This document shows, in pieces, positions 14,164-21,756 of a stretch of DNA of 21,934 nucleotides. Made by a program: the position numbers and the translations under genes. The stretch's first letter is position 1. Each line of letters starts with the position of its first letter. The notes below the pieces were generated by a model that was not told the DNA's origin, made no database searches, and was given only the letters and a program-made list of their open reading frames with translations. Source of the stretch: a virus. The stretch spans positions 1 through 21,934 of the IMG/VR virus record IMGVR_UViG_3300042691_040178, one strand, 5' to 3'.

Positions 14164-17100
14164 TTAGGAATTTGAAGACAATAATTCTAAACCAACCATT
14201 AATTCACGAGTAATTATACTTTCTGCGGAGTCCCACCATTGTGCTTGTGATGAAATAGATTCCGATAATGTTGTAAAGCTGTCATTCCAATTTATGATAC
14301 CTTCTAGTTGTTCATCAGAATATGTTGATATGTATTTATAAAATGTATAATATTTTTCAATTTCTTCATTATCATATGATTTAGGTAGTACTAGAGACCA
14401 GCCCCACGACGGTGTATATCCCGATAAAGCATATGTTTTATTCTCGGAATCTAAAAAATTCGCAGTTAATACATTGGTATTACATAAATTATAAGTATCT
14501 GAAAATCTTTCGTGTGCTATTATATAGCCATCATCAATTGATATAATTGAATTTAAAAAATTTAATTGTTCACCCAAATTTTTGCCATAAAAAGTATTTG
14601 AATCGGTTGTATATCCTTTACTATCAAAATTTTCGTTAAATTTATTTCGCGATCCTTTTAATTTAGATAATTTTATAGAAAATAAATCTAATAATCTTGT
14701 TATATTAGGAGGAAAGTTATATGTATTGAAAATATATAAATTTTCATTTAGTAATTTGTGAATAGAATTCAATTTATCAATATTACACGTATCAATAAAA
14801 CTATTGTTATCTACAAAGTTTGATATTTTTTCATAAATCTTCTTTCCCAATAACGTGGGTGATTCATTAGATGTGCCTAGGCACATTTTTATGAATTCAT
14901 CGAGCAAATCATTACTATTTTTTAATGATTCTTGAAACGAAAAATTTTTCATTTGCGATGCCATGTCAAAATTTTCATTTATCTTCGCAATACCTTTTCC
15001 ACTAACGGGATTTATATTAAAAGTGTTACTACAACACCCGGTGGTACTAAATTGAGGTGGGCCATATAAAAATTTTTCTGTATATTTAAATCCAGTAGGA
15101 TCTCCTTTTGTATTAATAAAATTTTGATAAAAACCTATTGTATTTATATCATTTAATTTTATAATTTTAGGAGTAGATGATACATTATTAATTATATTGT
15201 CAATAGTGAATATTTTTATATCACTATCTACATAGTCAAAAATTAATAGATCGCCCTGGGTAGTAGAAGCTATACCATTAAAATTACAATCATTTGACAT
15301 TATATCGGATGTCGAATCAACAGACATTATATACGATACATCATTTGTAAAAGATGGTTTTATCAAAATATCGTTCTTGTTAGCTATAAACCACAAATTT
15401 TCATATATATCATATGAAAATGCCCATACCTTGTGATCTATATTAATAAAATTAATTTCACCTGTATCTTGATTTATTTTTAATAAACCATCATTTTCAA
15501 AATTATTTTTATTTTGTAAAAGTATCCATGAAATTTTTTCATAAGTACAAATTATATCATTTCCTATATAATTTTCCGGTATTTCATAATTATTTAAAAT
15601 AATACCATCTTTGTCATATACACAAATAAAAGATGATAATGAAAAATTATATACAACCCATGCATTATTTTTTACATCAATATCCACTATTGCGGGCAAA
15701 ATAGAGTTTGAACCAGCAGCGCCACTGTTAGGAATATAATAGGTATTACTAGAATAATCTATATTATCTGCACTAGGCGCAGCATAAAATAAAATATCAC
15801 CACTACTACTCAATTTACATACGCTAATACTATCATATAATGTTACCCACACATCACCCTTTTTATCAGCAGCGATAAAACTAGGAGATGAGCCTTGCGG
15901 CAGATATATCTTTTGAACATCATTATTATCGAAATCAATTTTTGCTATTAGGTCCTGATCTGAATCAATAGCCCAATATGTATGTGAAATAATAGCATTT
16001 TTATATGAAGGGACTACAATAGAAGCATACATACCTGATAGCGTTTGTGTATCAAAAACATGTTTTACAGTATTATTTTCATCGAAAATATTTGTAGCAT
16101 AATTATGTGCTAGATCAAGTTTATATATACTAGTAGATTGTGGATTTGTAATAATAGTATGTTTTGTGTCAACATACATGAAGAAATCACTAATCCCATT
16201 AACATCACAACATATAGATACATTATCTCTTGCAATTTTAGGTATTATATAACCTTTAAAAAATCCTAATTTTTGATAATTCTCAAATTCACCATAATCT
16301 TCATATATATCAAAAGCTGATGGTATTATTGTATCCGTAGTAGTGTCTTTCAAATAAAATTTTATTGAATTTTCATCCAATTCTTCATTCTCTTTTTTAA
16401 GAGTAAATTTCTTCCATGCTTTACTACTAAAATTGCTAAAATCTTTTACTTTAGCTACAAAAGGTATTTTTTGACCTAAAAATTTATTTTTACTTATCTG
16501 GAAAGTTGCAATATTAAAATTTCCTTCAGAATCTATACCATTAGTAGAAAAAGACACACAACTCAATTGTTCTACATAATGAATAGCTGGTGTATATGTT
16601 GCTTGGGTAGTACCATTTAATACAGAGTATTGTTCAGCTATATTATATTTAACATTATCTACATCATAAAAATTACTATAATCAAATGATATGCTTATGT
16701 TTGCGGGTTTTATAGTTTTATTATTGGGTGTACGAACTGTGTCGTCTGTGTAATATATAAGACGTTGTCCCGAAGTACCAGCTAATACAGATCCTATGTC
16801 ATCTTTTTTGCAAAAAATTATATTATTATTCTCATTTAATTTAACATAGATATCTACATTATTTGTTGTTTTTATTGTTTTTACTGGTATTGGATCGAAT
16901 GTAGAGAGAACTGCATTATAGTCGAGAGTTAAAAACCTAGCACTGGGTTTAAGGTGTGCATATTTGTCTAAGTAATAGTTTTCAATATCCAGAATCGGAG
17001 AAGAATTTCCCGATACTTCTAGCAAAATAGAAGCACCTTCGCTTGATAACGAATTATATGATTGCCAACTATTAAATCGTGAAATTAAAAAAGGACATTC

Positions 17101-17466
17101 ATATCGTGAACTTCTTATAATAGCATTTTGTTTTGAAGATAGAACCAATGTGTCAGAAATAAAATCTTTTACGAGTATATTTTGTACAAAAGATGATTCA
17201 TATCCTATTCCACTAGCTCCATAGAAATAACATTTTACACTATAAGTACCGGGTACTTTATAAAAGTGAGTTGCAGTTATGTCTCGGGATGTTGTACCAT
17301 CACCAAAATCCCATATAATTCTAGTATTTGATACTGCAAGACCATCACCAGCATCAAATTTTGGTATAAAAGTAAATGGCGTAATTGGCAAAGTATAGCC
17401 TGACGTAATTTGATTATAAGTATAATCAAGAACAGAAAAATTTAAATATCTAAAATCAGCGTTCAT
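14164..17466 (-). CDS. Baseplate protein with PKD domain and beta-propeller (gene 7 position)
   Basis: This is an 1100-residue protein. Residues 28-103 are a clear PKD (Ig-like) domain: W52-D-F-G-D-G57, H67-x-Y69 and P72-G-T-Y-S-V. Residues 435-765 look like an NHL/lyase-type beta-propeller, with repeats such as Y-W-A-I-D-S-D, D-V-W-V-T-L-Y-D, N-A-W-V-V-Y-N and N-L-W-F-I-A-N. Residues 785-1100 are a C-terminal domain containing G-D-P-T-G-F-K-Y, Y-T-P-S-W-G-W and Q-L-E-G-I-I-N-W, which I associate with the protein encoded after gp6 in marine T4-like phages. T4 gp7 is of similar length (1032 residues) and also follows gene 6, but I cannot show homology. The ATG overlaps the gp6 stop (TAATG), and a strong GAGGTGA precedes it, the one good Shine-Dalgarno I found. 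The likely place is the baseplate wedge or its rim. Confidence 0.78.
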   Translation of the reverse strand: MNADFRYLNFSVLDYTYNQITSGYTLPITPFTFIPKFDAGDGLAVSNTRIIWDFGDGTTSRDITATHFYKVPGTYSVKCYFYGASGIGYESSFVQNILVKDFISDTLVLSSKQNAIIRSSRYECPFLISRFNSWQSYNSLSSEGASILLEVSGNSSPILDIENYYLDKYAHLKPSARFLTLDYNAVLSTFDPIPVKTIKTTNNVDIYVKLNENNNIIFCKKDDIGSVLAGTSGQRLIYYTDDTVRTPNNKTIKPANISISFDYSNFYDVDNVKYNIAEQYSVLNGTTQATYTPAIHYVEQLSCVSFSTNGIDSEGNFNIATFQISKNKFLGQKIPFVAKVKDFSNFSSKAWKKFTLKKENEELDENSIKFYLKDTTTDTIIPSAFDIYEDYGEFENYQKLGFFKGYIIPKIARDNVSICCDVNGISDFFMYVDTKHTIITNPQSTSIYKLDLAHNYATNIFDENNTVKHVFDTQTLSGMYASIVVPSYKNAIISHTYWAIDSDQDLIAKIDFDNNDVQKIYLPQGSSPSFIAADKKGDVWVTLYDSISVCKLSSSGDILFYAAPSADNIDYSSNTYYIPNSGAAGSNSILPAIVDIDVKNNAWVVYNFSLSSFICVYDKDGIILNNYEIPENYIGNDIICTYEKISWILLQNKNNFENDGLLKINQDTGEINFINIDHKVWAFSYDIYENLWFIANKNDILIKPSFTNDVSYIMSVDSTSDIMSNDCNFNGIASTTQGDLLIFDYVDSDIKIFTIDNIINNVSSTPKIIKLNDINTIGFYQNFINTKGDPTGFKYTEKFLYGPPQFSTTGCCSNTFNINPVSGKGIAKINENFDMASQMKNFSFQESLKNSNDLLDEFIKMCLGTSNESPTLLGKKIYEKISNFVDNNSFIDTCNIDKLNSIHKLLNENLYIFNTYNFPPNITRLLDLFSIKLSKLKGSRNKFNENFDSKGYTTDSNTFYGKNLGEQLNFLNSIISIDDGYIIAHERFSDTYNLCNTNVLTANFLDSENKTYALSGYTPSWGWSLVLPKSYDNEEIEKYYTFYKYISTYSDEQLEGIINWNDSFTTLSESISSQAQWWDSAESIITRELMVGLELLSSNS

Positions 17467-19286
17467 TAAATCACCTCAATTTTGTTTAATAAATTGCTTA
17501 TTTGGTAAAAGAAAGGAAATTGAAAATATTGCAAAGCATAATTTTGTGAAGTATTTTCTAAAGTAGCTTCTGGGTATAATGGATTCCATACTACGAAATT
17601 AATTTTAGATACAAAAAATTCATTGTCTTTACTATATCTGTGTGTTTCTATTTTTTGGATACCAGGGATAGATAAAATATCTTGTGATAATTGTGCTAAA
17701 TTTAAAATTGATCCTAATTTATTATTTGCTATGTCAAAGAATTTTTGTATTATATCAAATACATTACTTTTTATTAATTCTTTCGATGTGTTATAAGCAG
17801 GGTCTCTGTATATTTTTAATTTTGTTTCAGCACGTACTAAATCCGTGTTTGTTTCGTCAGGAAAAGGTAGCCCTATATCAAATGCATTATATATCGGATC
17901 ACATACAACTACATTTTGATTGATTAATTTAATATCATTAAATGATTCTACAATAGCTTGTTTTTGGGAAATTGGTAAACCTATAGGTGTTTCTTCATTA
18001 AGAATAGAACCATATTTTGGAACAACAAAGCAATATACATTATTGAAATCACAGCTGTCAGAAAATAAAACTTGATTCATCAATACTCTTTCATCTTGAT
18101 TGGGTCTTTCTAAACCTATATCATAAAAATATTTTAAATAATATTTTGTATAATCTTGATTATTAACTACCTTAGTATTTTCAATAATATTAGAGAACTT
18201 TGATGAAATTTTTGATTCAAAGTCACCTACAGTAACACACCTGTTTTGTGACATGAACATTAGAGGTGCATTTTTCTTAATTTCATCAACTGTTTCGTAC
18301 GATTTAAAATTTGTTGAAGCTGTTTCATTATTGAGATTAAAATATGTCAATTGATTTACATCAATTTTAGTAGCATTTGATATTCTAATATCAGAATAAA
18401 TTTCATTCCACCTGTTTGTATTATAAAGAGATAATTGTCTGCCTGTTAATAAATTAGAACCGATTTTTCCTGTTGTTCCTTTACTTTGTAAATAATAAAT
18501 CGCTATTTGATCACCAGCATTTAATTGTTTTCCATTTACATCATTGCCAAATTTTAATTCATAATTTAAATTTTCATTAAATCTTTTTTCAAAAACTTTG
18601 GCGGTTGATTCTTGACCATATACTGTATCAACTTCTTTCCATTCTGACCATTTTTCAGTGTATATGTCACGGACAAATACGAAAATATTATTATTATCGA
18701 TAATTGTTGTGTTGTTGATCAAGTCTTGTATAGTTATAACTTTTATTTCAAATGCTTCACCTAATGCCGTAGTAATTGGATATTCCTTTACATCGCCTTG
18801 ATATAAGACTGCATTGTTTACAACACTATCAATATTTTCACTTTCATTAACCGATTTTTCAAAAAAAACATCTTCTGTAAATGTATATGTTGATCCATCT
18901 ACGTTTATATATGAAAATCTCGGCAACAAATAAGAACCGGGTATTAAATTTGAATTCGCACTAAATTCACTTAATGTAACAGAAGGCGTATGATATCCGT
19001 GAGGTTTATAACCAATTAAAGAAACTATTTTATTAATATTTTCAAATAATTCTGCTTGTGAAAATGTTGCTTCTGCAGAAGTTTGATTGACATAGAATAA
19101 TAATACATGATACATGTAAGCTACTACATCAACCAATGCAGAAATATTACTACCTTCGAAATCAATATCTTGAAATTTTTCAGATGTTTTTAATCGATTT
19201 ACAATTAATTGCTTCATACTAACAGCATCAAATGCTGCGTATGCATTTCTTGGTAAATTAAATTCTGTAAAATTAGATATTGCCAT
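17466..19286 (-). CDS. gp6: Baseplate wedge protein, T4 gp6-like
   Basis: This 606-residue protein (T4 gp6 is 660) is directly downstream of a gp25-like gene. The N-terminus has the F-E-G-S-N-I-S-A-L-V-D-V-V-A-Y segment and Y-V-N-Q-T-S-A-E-A, the family's helical start. L-I-G-Y-K-P near residue 92 follows. A G-D-F-E-S-K segment lies in the middle, and I-P-G-I-Q-K-I-E-T-H-R-Y-S near residue 560 is a typical C-terminal motif. In T4, gp6 forms the core ring of the baseplate wedge and contacts gp25, gp53 and gp7, so the neighbours fit. The ATG is 2 bases after the gp25 stop without its own box or Shine-Dalgarno, and the stop overlaps the next start by one base. The three genes are one operon. Confidence in the family is high. 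Confidence 0.88.
   Translation of the reverse strand: MAISNFTEFNLPRNAYAAFDAVSMKQLIVNRLKTSEKFQDIDFEGSNISALVDVVAYMYHVLLFYVNQTSAEATFSQAELFENINKIVSLIGYKPHGYHTPSVTLSEFSANSNLIPGSYLLPRFSYINVDGSTYTFTEDVFFEKSVNESENIDSVVNNAVLYQGDVKEYPITTALGEAFEIKVITIQDLINNTTIIDNNNIFVFVRDIYTEKWSEWKEVDTVYGQESTAKVFEKRFNENLNYELKFGNDVNGKQLNAGDQIAIYYLQSKGTTGKIGSNLLTGRQLSLYNTNRWNEIYSDIRISNATKIDVNQLTYFNLNNETASTNFKSYETVDEIKKNAPLMFMSQNRCVTVGDFESKISSKFSNIIENTKVVNNQDYTKYYLKYFYDIGLERPNQDERVLMNQVLFSDSCDFNNVYCFVVPKYGSILNEETPIGLPISQKQAIVESFNDIKLINQNVVVCDPIYNAFDIGLPFPDETNTDLVRAETKLKIYRDPAYNTSKELIKSNVFDIIQKFFDIANNKLGSILNLAQLSQDILSIPGIQKIETHRYSKDNEFFVSKINFVVWNPLYPEATLENTSQNYALQYFQFPFFYQISNLLNKIEVI
17471..17477 (-). promoter_or_regulatory. 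Strong Shine-Dalgarno of the 1100-residue gene
   Basis: The minus strand reads GAGGTGA, then TTTA, then ATG, a near-complete complement to the 16S rRNA tail at good spacing. It lies in the last codons of gp6. It stands out because no other gene here has a comparable site at normal spacing. Confidence 0.8.
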
Positions 19287-19288
19287 AA

Positions 19289-19765
19289 TTAGTAGTTTGT
19301 ATAACCAATACTATTTAATGCACCAGACATTGTGAGTGCTGGTGTATTTAATTGGGGTATTGAAAATGAAATTTCTATGTTATATTCAGATGTATCATAC
19401 ATCGGATAAACATTAACATAATTCAATAATATTCTGGGTTCAAAAAATGTTAATTTAGATCTAATAAGGCCCGCAATATCCATAGCAACCAAATCACTCA
19501 TAGGATTGAATAGAAATTTTTTCAAATCCAATCCAAATTCGGGATTTAATATTTTTTCACCAGGTGCTGTATTAAAAATATTTCTAATAGAATTTTTAAT
19601 AGCATTCATATCATAATCCAACATAATATCATTTATTTCTGGCAATTGCCTGAAATTATCTTTGATTAAATATTTTTTTTGTAGATCTAAATGCAAATCA
19701 GAATAAGTAAATGCCTTGTCACTAACGCGTAGTTCAGGTAGTCCACTTATTTTAATTGACGCCAT
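19289..19765 (-). CDS. gp25: Baseplate wedge protein, T4 gp25-like
   Basis: This protein of the GPW/gp25 family is 158 residues from ATG at 19765-19763 (M-A-S-I-K). The frame is open back to a TTG at 19780, but that would place the start across the promoter-like box, so I reject it. The family signature is clear: I-R-N-I-F-N-T-A-P-G-E-K-I, then N-P-E-F-G-L-D-L and F-L-F-N-P. T4 gp25 (132 residues) has a lysozyme-related name but acts as a sheath-like nucleation piece of the baseplate wedge, binding gp6, gp53 and the first sheath ring. Extra N-terminal residues make this version longer. It heads the operon gp25, gp6, PKD/propeller protein and diverges from the plus-strand 186-residue gene, with 31 bases between the starts. 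Confidence 0.88.
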   Translation of the reverse strand: MASIKISGLPELRVSDKAFTYSDLHLDLQKKYLIKDNFRQLPEINDIMLDYDMNAIKNSIRNIFNTAPGEKILNPEFGLDLKKFLFNPMSDLVAMDIAGLIRSKLTFFEPRILLNYVNVYPMYDTSEYNIEISFSIPQLNTPALTMSGALNSIGYTNY

Positions 19766-19770
19766 AAAAA

Positions 19771-19778
19771 TATTTAAC
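19771..19778 (-). promoter_or_regulatory. Late-promoter-like box before the gp25-like gene
   Basis: The minus strand reads GTTAAATA, then TTTTT, then ATG at 19765. The TAAATA core is intact and spacing is 5 bases. It is 5 bp from an oppositely oriented copy of the motif. Confidence 0.6.
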
Positions 19779-19783
19779 AATTA

Positions 19784-19791
19784 AGTAAATA
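19784..19791 (+). promoter_or_regulatory. Late-promoter-like box before the plus-strand 186-residue gene
   Basis: The plus strand reads AGTAAATA, then ATAGC, then ATG at 19797. The core TAAATA and the 5-base spacing are the same as on the minus strand, which shows the motif follows gene direction and not DNA strand composition. Confidence 0.58.
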
Positions 19792-19796
19792 ATAGC

Positions 19797-20357
19797 ATGA
19801 AGAAGAAGTTTCATGCTATTTTTGAAGCAGCCTTGTCTCGCTATTCCCGTGGTGGATTTTTAGTTGGTGATTATGTAAAATTTGCTAAAAATTTTAAGAC
19901 CAACGATGCTTATAAAATGCTTGGAACTAATATTAAACAATTGTTGGATGAAATGGAATCATCAAAATTGCATCTTCGTGTGGTTGGTATTGTAGATAAT
20001 AATACACCAAGGTATCCTGGGAATCCAGATACCATGACAGGTGACGTCACCTTAGATATTGCTTTGGATAACGGAGGCGGAAGATATACACACTATACAA
20101 AGATTCCTGCTTGTTGTGTCGAGCAAATGGAAACAGATGGAATTAATTATCCTGCTTTTGATTCTTCTTTGGTGAGACCTAATGGCACGCAAATCAAACC
20201 ACTTGAATATTCCGTAAAAGAAACAGAGTCTTTTAAATCTGATAGAGGTGAAGGTAAACTCACTGGTATTGAACATAAATTACCCATGCAAAATGTTAAG
20301 ATACCTGCACAGCAACCAACTACTGCGAGGTATCTTAGGAGTTTTCAAGAATTATAA
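19797..20357 (+). CDS. Conserved phage protein of unknown function
   Basis: This is a 186-residue plus-strand protein. The N-terminus (F-H-A-I-F-E-A-A-L-S-R-Y, then G-G-F-L-V-G-D-Y-V-K-F) matches my memory of a conserved uncharacterised protein in marine T4-like phages. Residues 57-110 form a beta-rich core with an R-Y-P-G-N-P-D-T-M-T-G-D-V segment and P-A-C-C-V-E. The last 60 residues are Lys/Gln/Pro-rich and probably extended. No catalytic motif, signal peptide or membrane segment is visible. It has a late-promoter-like box like the structural genes, which suggests late expression and a virion or assembly role. Its stop overlaps the stop of the clamp loader by 6 bases, so the two transcripts converge with no room for a terminator between them. 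Confidence 0.75.
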   Translation: MKKKFHAIFEAALSRYSRGGFLVGDYVKFAKNFKTNDAYKMLGTNIKQLLDEMESSKLHLRVVGIVDNNTPRYPGNPDTMTGDVTLDIALDNGGGRYTHYTKIPACCVEQMETDGINYPAFDSSLVRPNGTQIKPLEYSVKETESFKSDRGEGKLTGIEHKLPMQNVKIPAQQPTTARYLRSFQEL

Positions 20358-21269
20358 TTTTGCTATTTGCAAGATTAATGCAAAGAAATTGATCTCTTGA
20401 TCAACAACAAATGCATGTCTATACATGTATTCTGTTATAACTAAAATGGTTTCAGCTTTCTTTGGTTCATTTTGCCAAGAATAAACATACTGAACCATAT
20501 TCTTCATCAGGTTATGATAGTCTGATTGAAAAGTACTTTCATTTTGAATATAAAATTTTCTACATTCAAACGGATTTTCCTTGATCTTATCAAAAACTTC
20601 TTTAACAAATTCATTTTGTGTTGCCTGATTAACAATTGATAGAGTACCTGACGTAGAATTTTTTTGTAATTCATTAATGATCTTTCTAAAATCTGGAAAA
20701 TTGTGCTTTACCAATTCAATAAACAGAGGCTTTTGCTCTTCGGGAACAGTAATGCCTTCCTTTTTAAGGATACCAAAGCAATGCTTAATAACATCTTGAA
20801 TATTATGATTAAAATTCAAGCTAACACAACGTGATTGAACTGCAGGAATGATCTTGTGTTTATAATTTGCTGTTAAAATAAAGCGCGTATTTGCAGCATA
20901 TTCTTCCATTACATTGCGCAAAGCTCTTTGACCTTCAGCTGAGATGCCATCTGCTTCATCTAAAATGATGACTTTAATATCACCTGTCAATGATCTGGTT
21001 TGTGCAAATGAAATTACTTTTGTTCTGATAGTATCAATACCGTTTTCATCAGAGGCATTTACATAAAGATAATCACATTCTAAGATATGATTCACAATCA
21101 TCTTAGCTAATGTGGTCTTTCCTTGGCCTGGTGATGAAATAAGAAGGAGATTCGAGATCTCCTTCTTTGCTTTGTATGATTCAATGACCTTCCTTGTATC
21201 AACTGGAAGAACAATATCATCTAATGTCTTGGGTCGATACTTCTCTACCCAAATATTATCAAAATTCAT
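20352..21269 (-). CDS. gp44: Sliding-clamp loader ATPase subunit, T4 gp44-like
   Basis: This 305-residue AAA+ protein (T4 gp44 is 319) opens with W-V-E-K-Y-R-P-K-T-L-D-D-I, the standard start of clamp-loader subunits. Walker A is S45-S-P-G-Q-G-K51-T-T, Walker B is I-I-L-D104-E-A-D, sensor 1 is near N135, and the S146-R-C148 arginine-finger motif of clamp loaders is present. It should hydrolyse ATP to place the gp45 clamp on primer ends during phage replication. In T4, gene 62 follows gene 44 and supplies the fifth subunit. Here the next gene is convergent, so a gp62 equivalent must be elsewhere or absent. It lies 5 bases after dut and is probably expressed from the dut promoter. No clear Shine-Dalgarno is present. 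Confidence 0.92.
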   Translation of the reverse strand: MNFDNIWVEKYRPKTLDDIVLPVDTRKVIESYKAKKEISNLLLISSPGQGKTTLAKMIVNHILECDYLYVNASDENGIDTIRTKVISFAQTRSLTGDIKVIILDEADGISAEGQRALRNVMEEYAANTRFILTANYKHKIIPAVQSRCVSLNFNHNIQDVIKHCFGILKKEGITVPEEQKPLFIELVKHNFPDFRKIINELQKNSTSGTLSIVNQATQNEFVKEVFDKIKENPFECRKFYIQNESTFQSDYHNLMKNMVQYVYSWQNEPKKAETILVITEYMYRHAFVVDQEINFFALILQIAKL

Positions 21270-21274
21270 AATAA

Positions 21275-21709
21275 TTATTTTCCAGAAGAACCAAATCCCT
21301 TAGCACCGCGACTTGTTTCTGATACTGAATCAGACCAGTCTGCAGTCATATGTACTAATGGATAGATAACTAACTGTGCACAACGATCACCTTTCTTTAC
21401 AACATAGTCAACATCAGAATGATTGAATAATTTCACACCCAAATCACCGCGATATGGATTATCAATAATGCCATTAAATGCAGTAATATTGTGTTTGAAT
21501 GCCAAACCCGATCTGCTTTCAATTCGGACCCAAAATTCAGGCGATAGATATGCTAATGTTAAACCTACTGGAACGACAGCAGATCCTCTTGCCGGAATAA
21601 TTGTTTCATCAACTGCGGTCATATCATATCCACTATCTCCAATAGAAGGATCAGGATTGTTTTTCTTTGGTAAAACAGCATCTGGATGAGTCTTTAAGAA
21701 TTTAATCAT
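21275..21709 (-). CDS. dut: dUTPase (dUTP diphosphatase)
   Basis: This 144-residue trimeric dUTPase has all five motifs in order: D25-S-G-Y-D29, R66-S-G-L-A70, G80-I-I-D83-N-P-Y86-R-G, G107-D-R-C-A-Q112 and R134-G-A-K-G-F-G140-S. D83 is the usual water-activating residue and Y86 the ring that stacks on uracil and excludes thymine/ribose. It converts dUTP to dUMP and pyrophosphate, which keeps uracil out of phage DNA and feeds thymidylate synthesis. Its length is normal and no residue appears lost. It precedes the clamp loader by 5 bases in a two-gene replication unit, with a sigma70-like promoter directly in front and none of the late-type motif, so early or middle expression is likely. Confidence 0.95.
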   Translation of the reverse strand: MIKFLKTHPDAVLPKKNNPDPSIGDSGYDMTAVDETIIPARGSAVVPVGLTLAYLSPEFWVRIESRSGLAFKHNITAFNGIIDNPYRGDLGVKLFNHSDVDYVVKKGDRCAQLVIYPLVHMTADWSDSVSETSRGAKGFGSSGK

Positions 21710-21715
21710 ATATGA

Positions 21716-21744
21716 ATTATAGGTGATGCTTAGTAAATTATCAA
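21716..21744 (-). promoter_or_regulatory. Sigma70-like promoter of dut and the clamp loader
   Basis: On the minus strand -35 TTGATA (21744-21739) and -10 TATAAT (21721-21716) are separated by exactly 17 bases. There is one mismatch in the -35 and none in the -10. Six bases (TCATAT) separate the -10 from the ATG, so a normal start 7 bases downstream would be the A of the ATG. No Shine-Dalgarno is present. The -35 overlaps the divergent late-type box. Confidence 0.68.
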
Positions 21745-21750
21745 TAAATA
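21743..21750 (+). promoter_or_regulatory. Late-promoter-like box before the right-edge plus-strand gene
   Basis: The plus strand reads AATAAATA, then ATTTTT (6 bases), then ATG at 21757. It has one mismatch to T4 TATAAATA. Its first two bases are shared with the -35 element of the divergent dut promoter. Confidence 0.58.
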
Positions 21751-21756
21751 ATTTTT

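Noticed and set aside
19766-19780. Upstream TTG start (19780) giving a 163-residue gp25-like protein
   Set aside because: The extra residues would be encoded by the TAAATA box and spacer. ATG at 19765 has the same box-to-start distance as the other genes and gives a normal M-A-S-I-K start.
20052-20276. Minus-strand 74-residue ORF inside the plus-strand 186-residue gene, and minus-strand ORF 12453-12677 in another frame of the 938-residue gene
   Set aside because: Both lie fully within well-supported genes and show no domain or start signal.
21270-21283. GGAAAATA-like stretch 6 bases before the clamp loader ATG as a late-type box
   Set aside because: The third and fourth positions do not fit the TAAATA core. 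It lies within the end of dut, and the gene is a replication gene 5 bases behind dut.
21112-21689. Plus-strand ORFs over the clamp loader start and dut (21112-21303 and 21423-21689)
   Set aside because: These are antisense shadows. The opposite strand carries complete motif sets for dUTPase and gp44.
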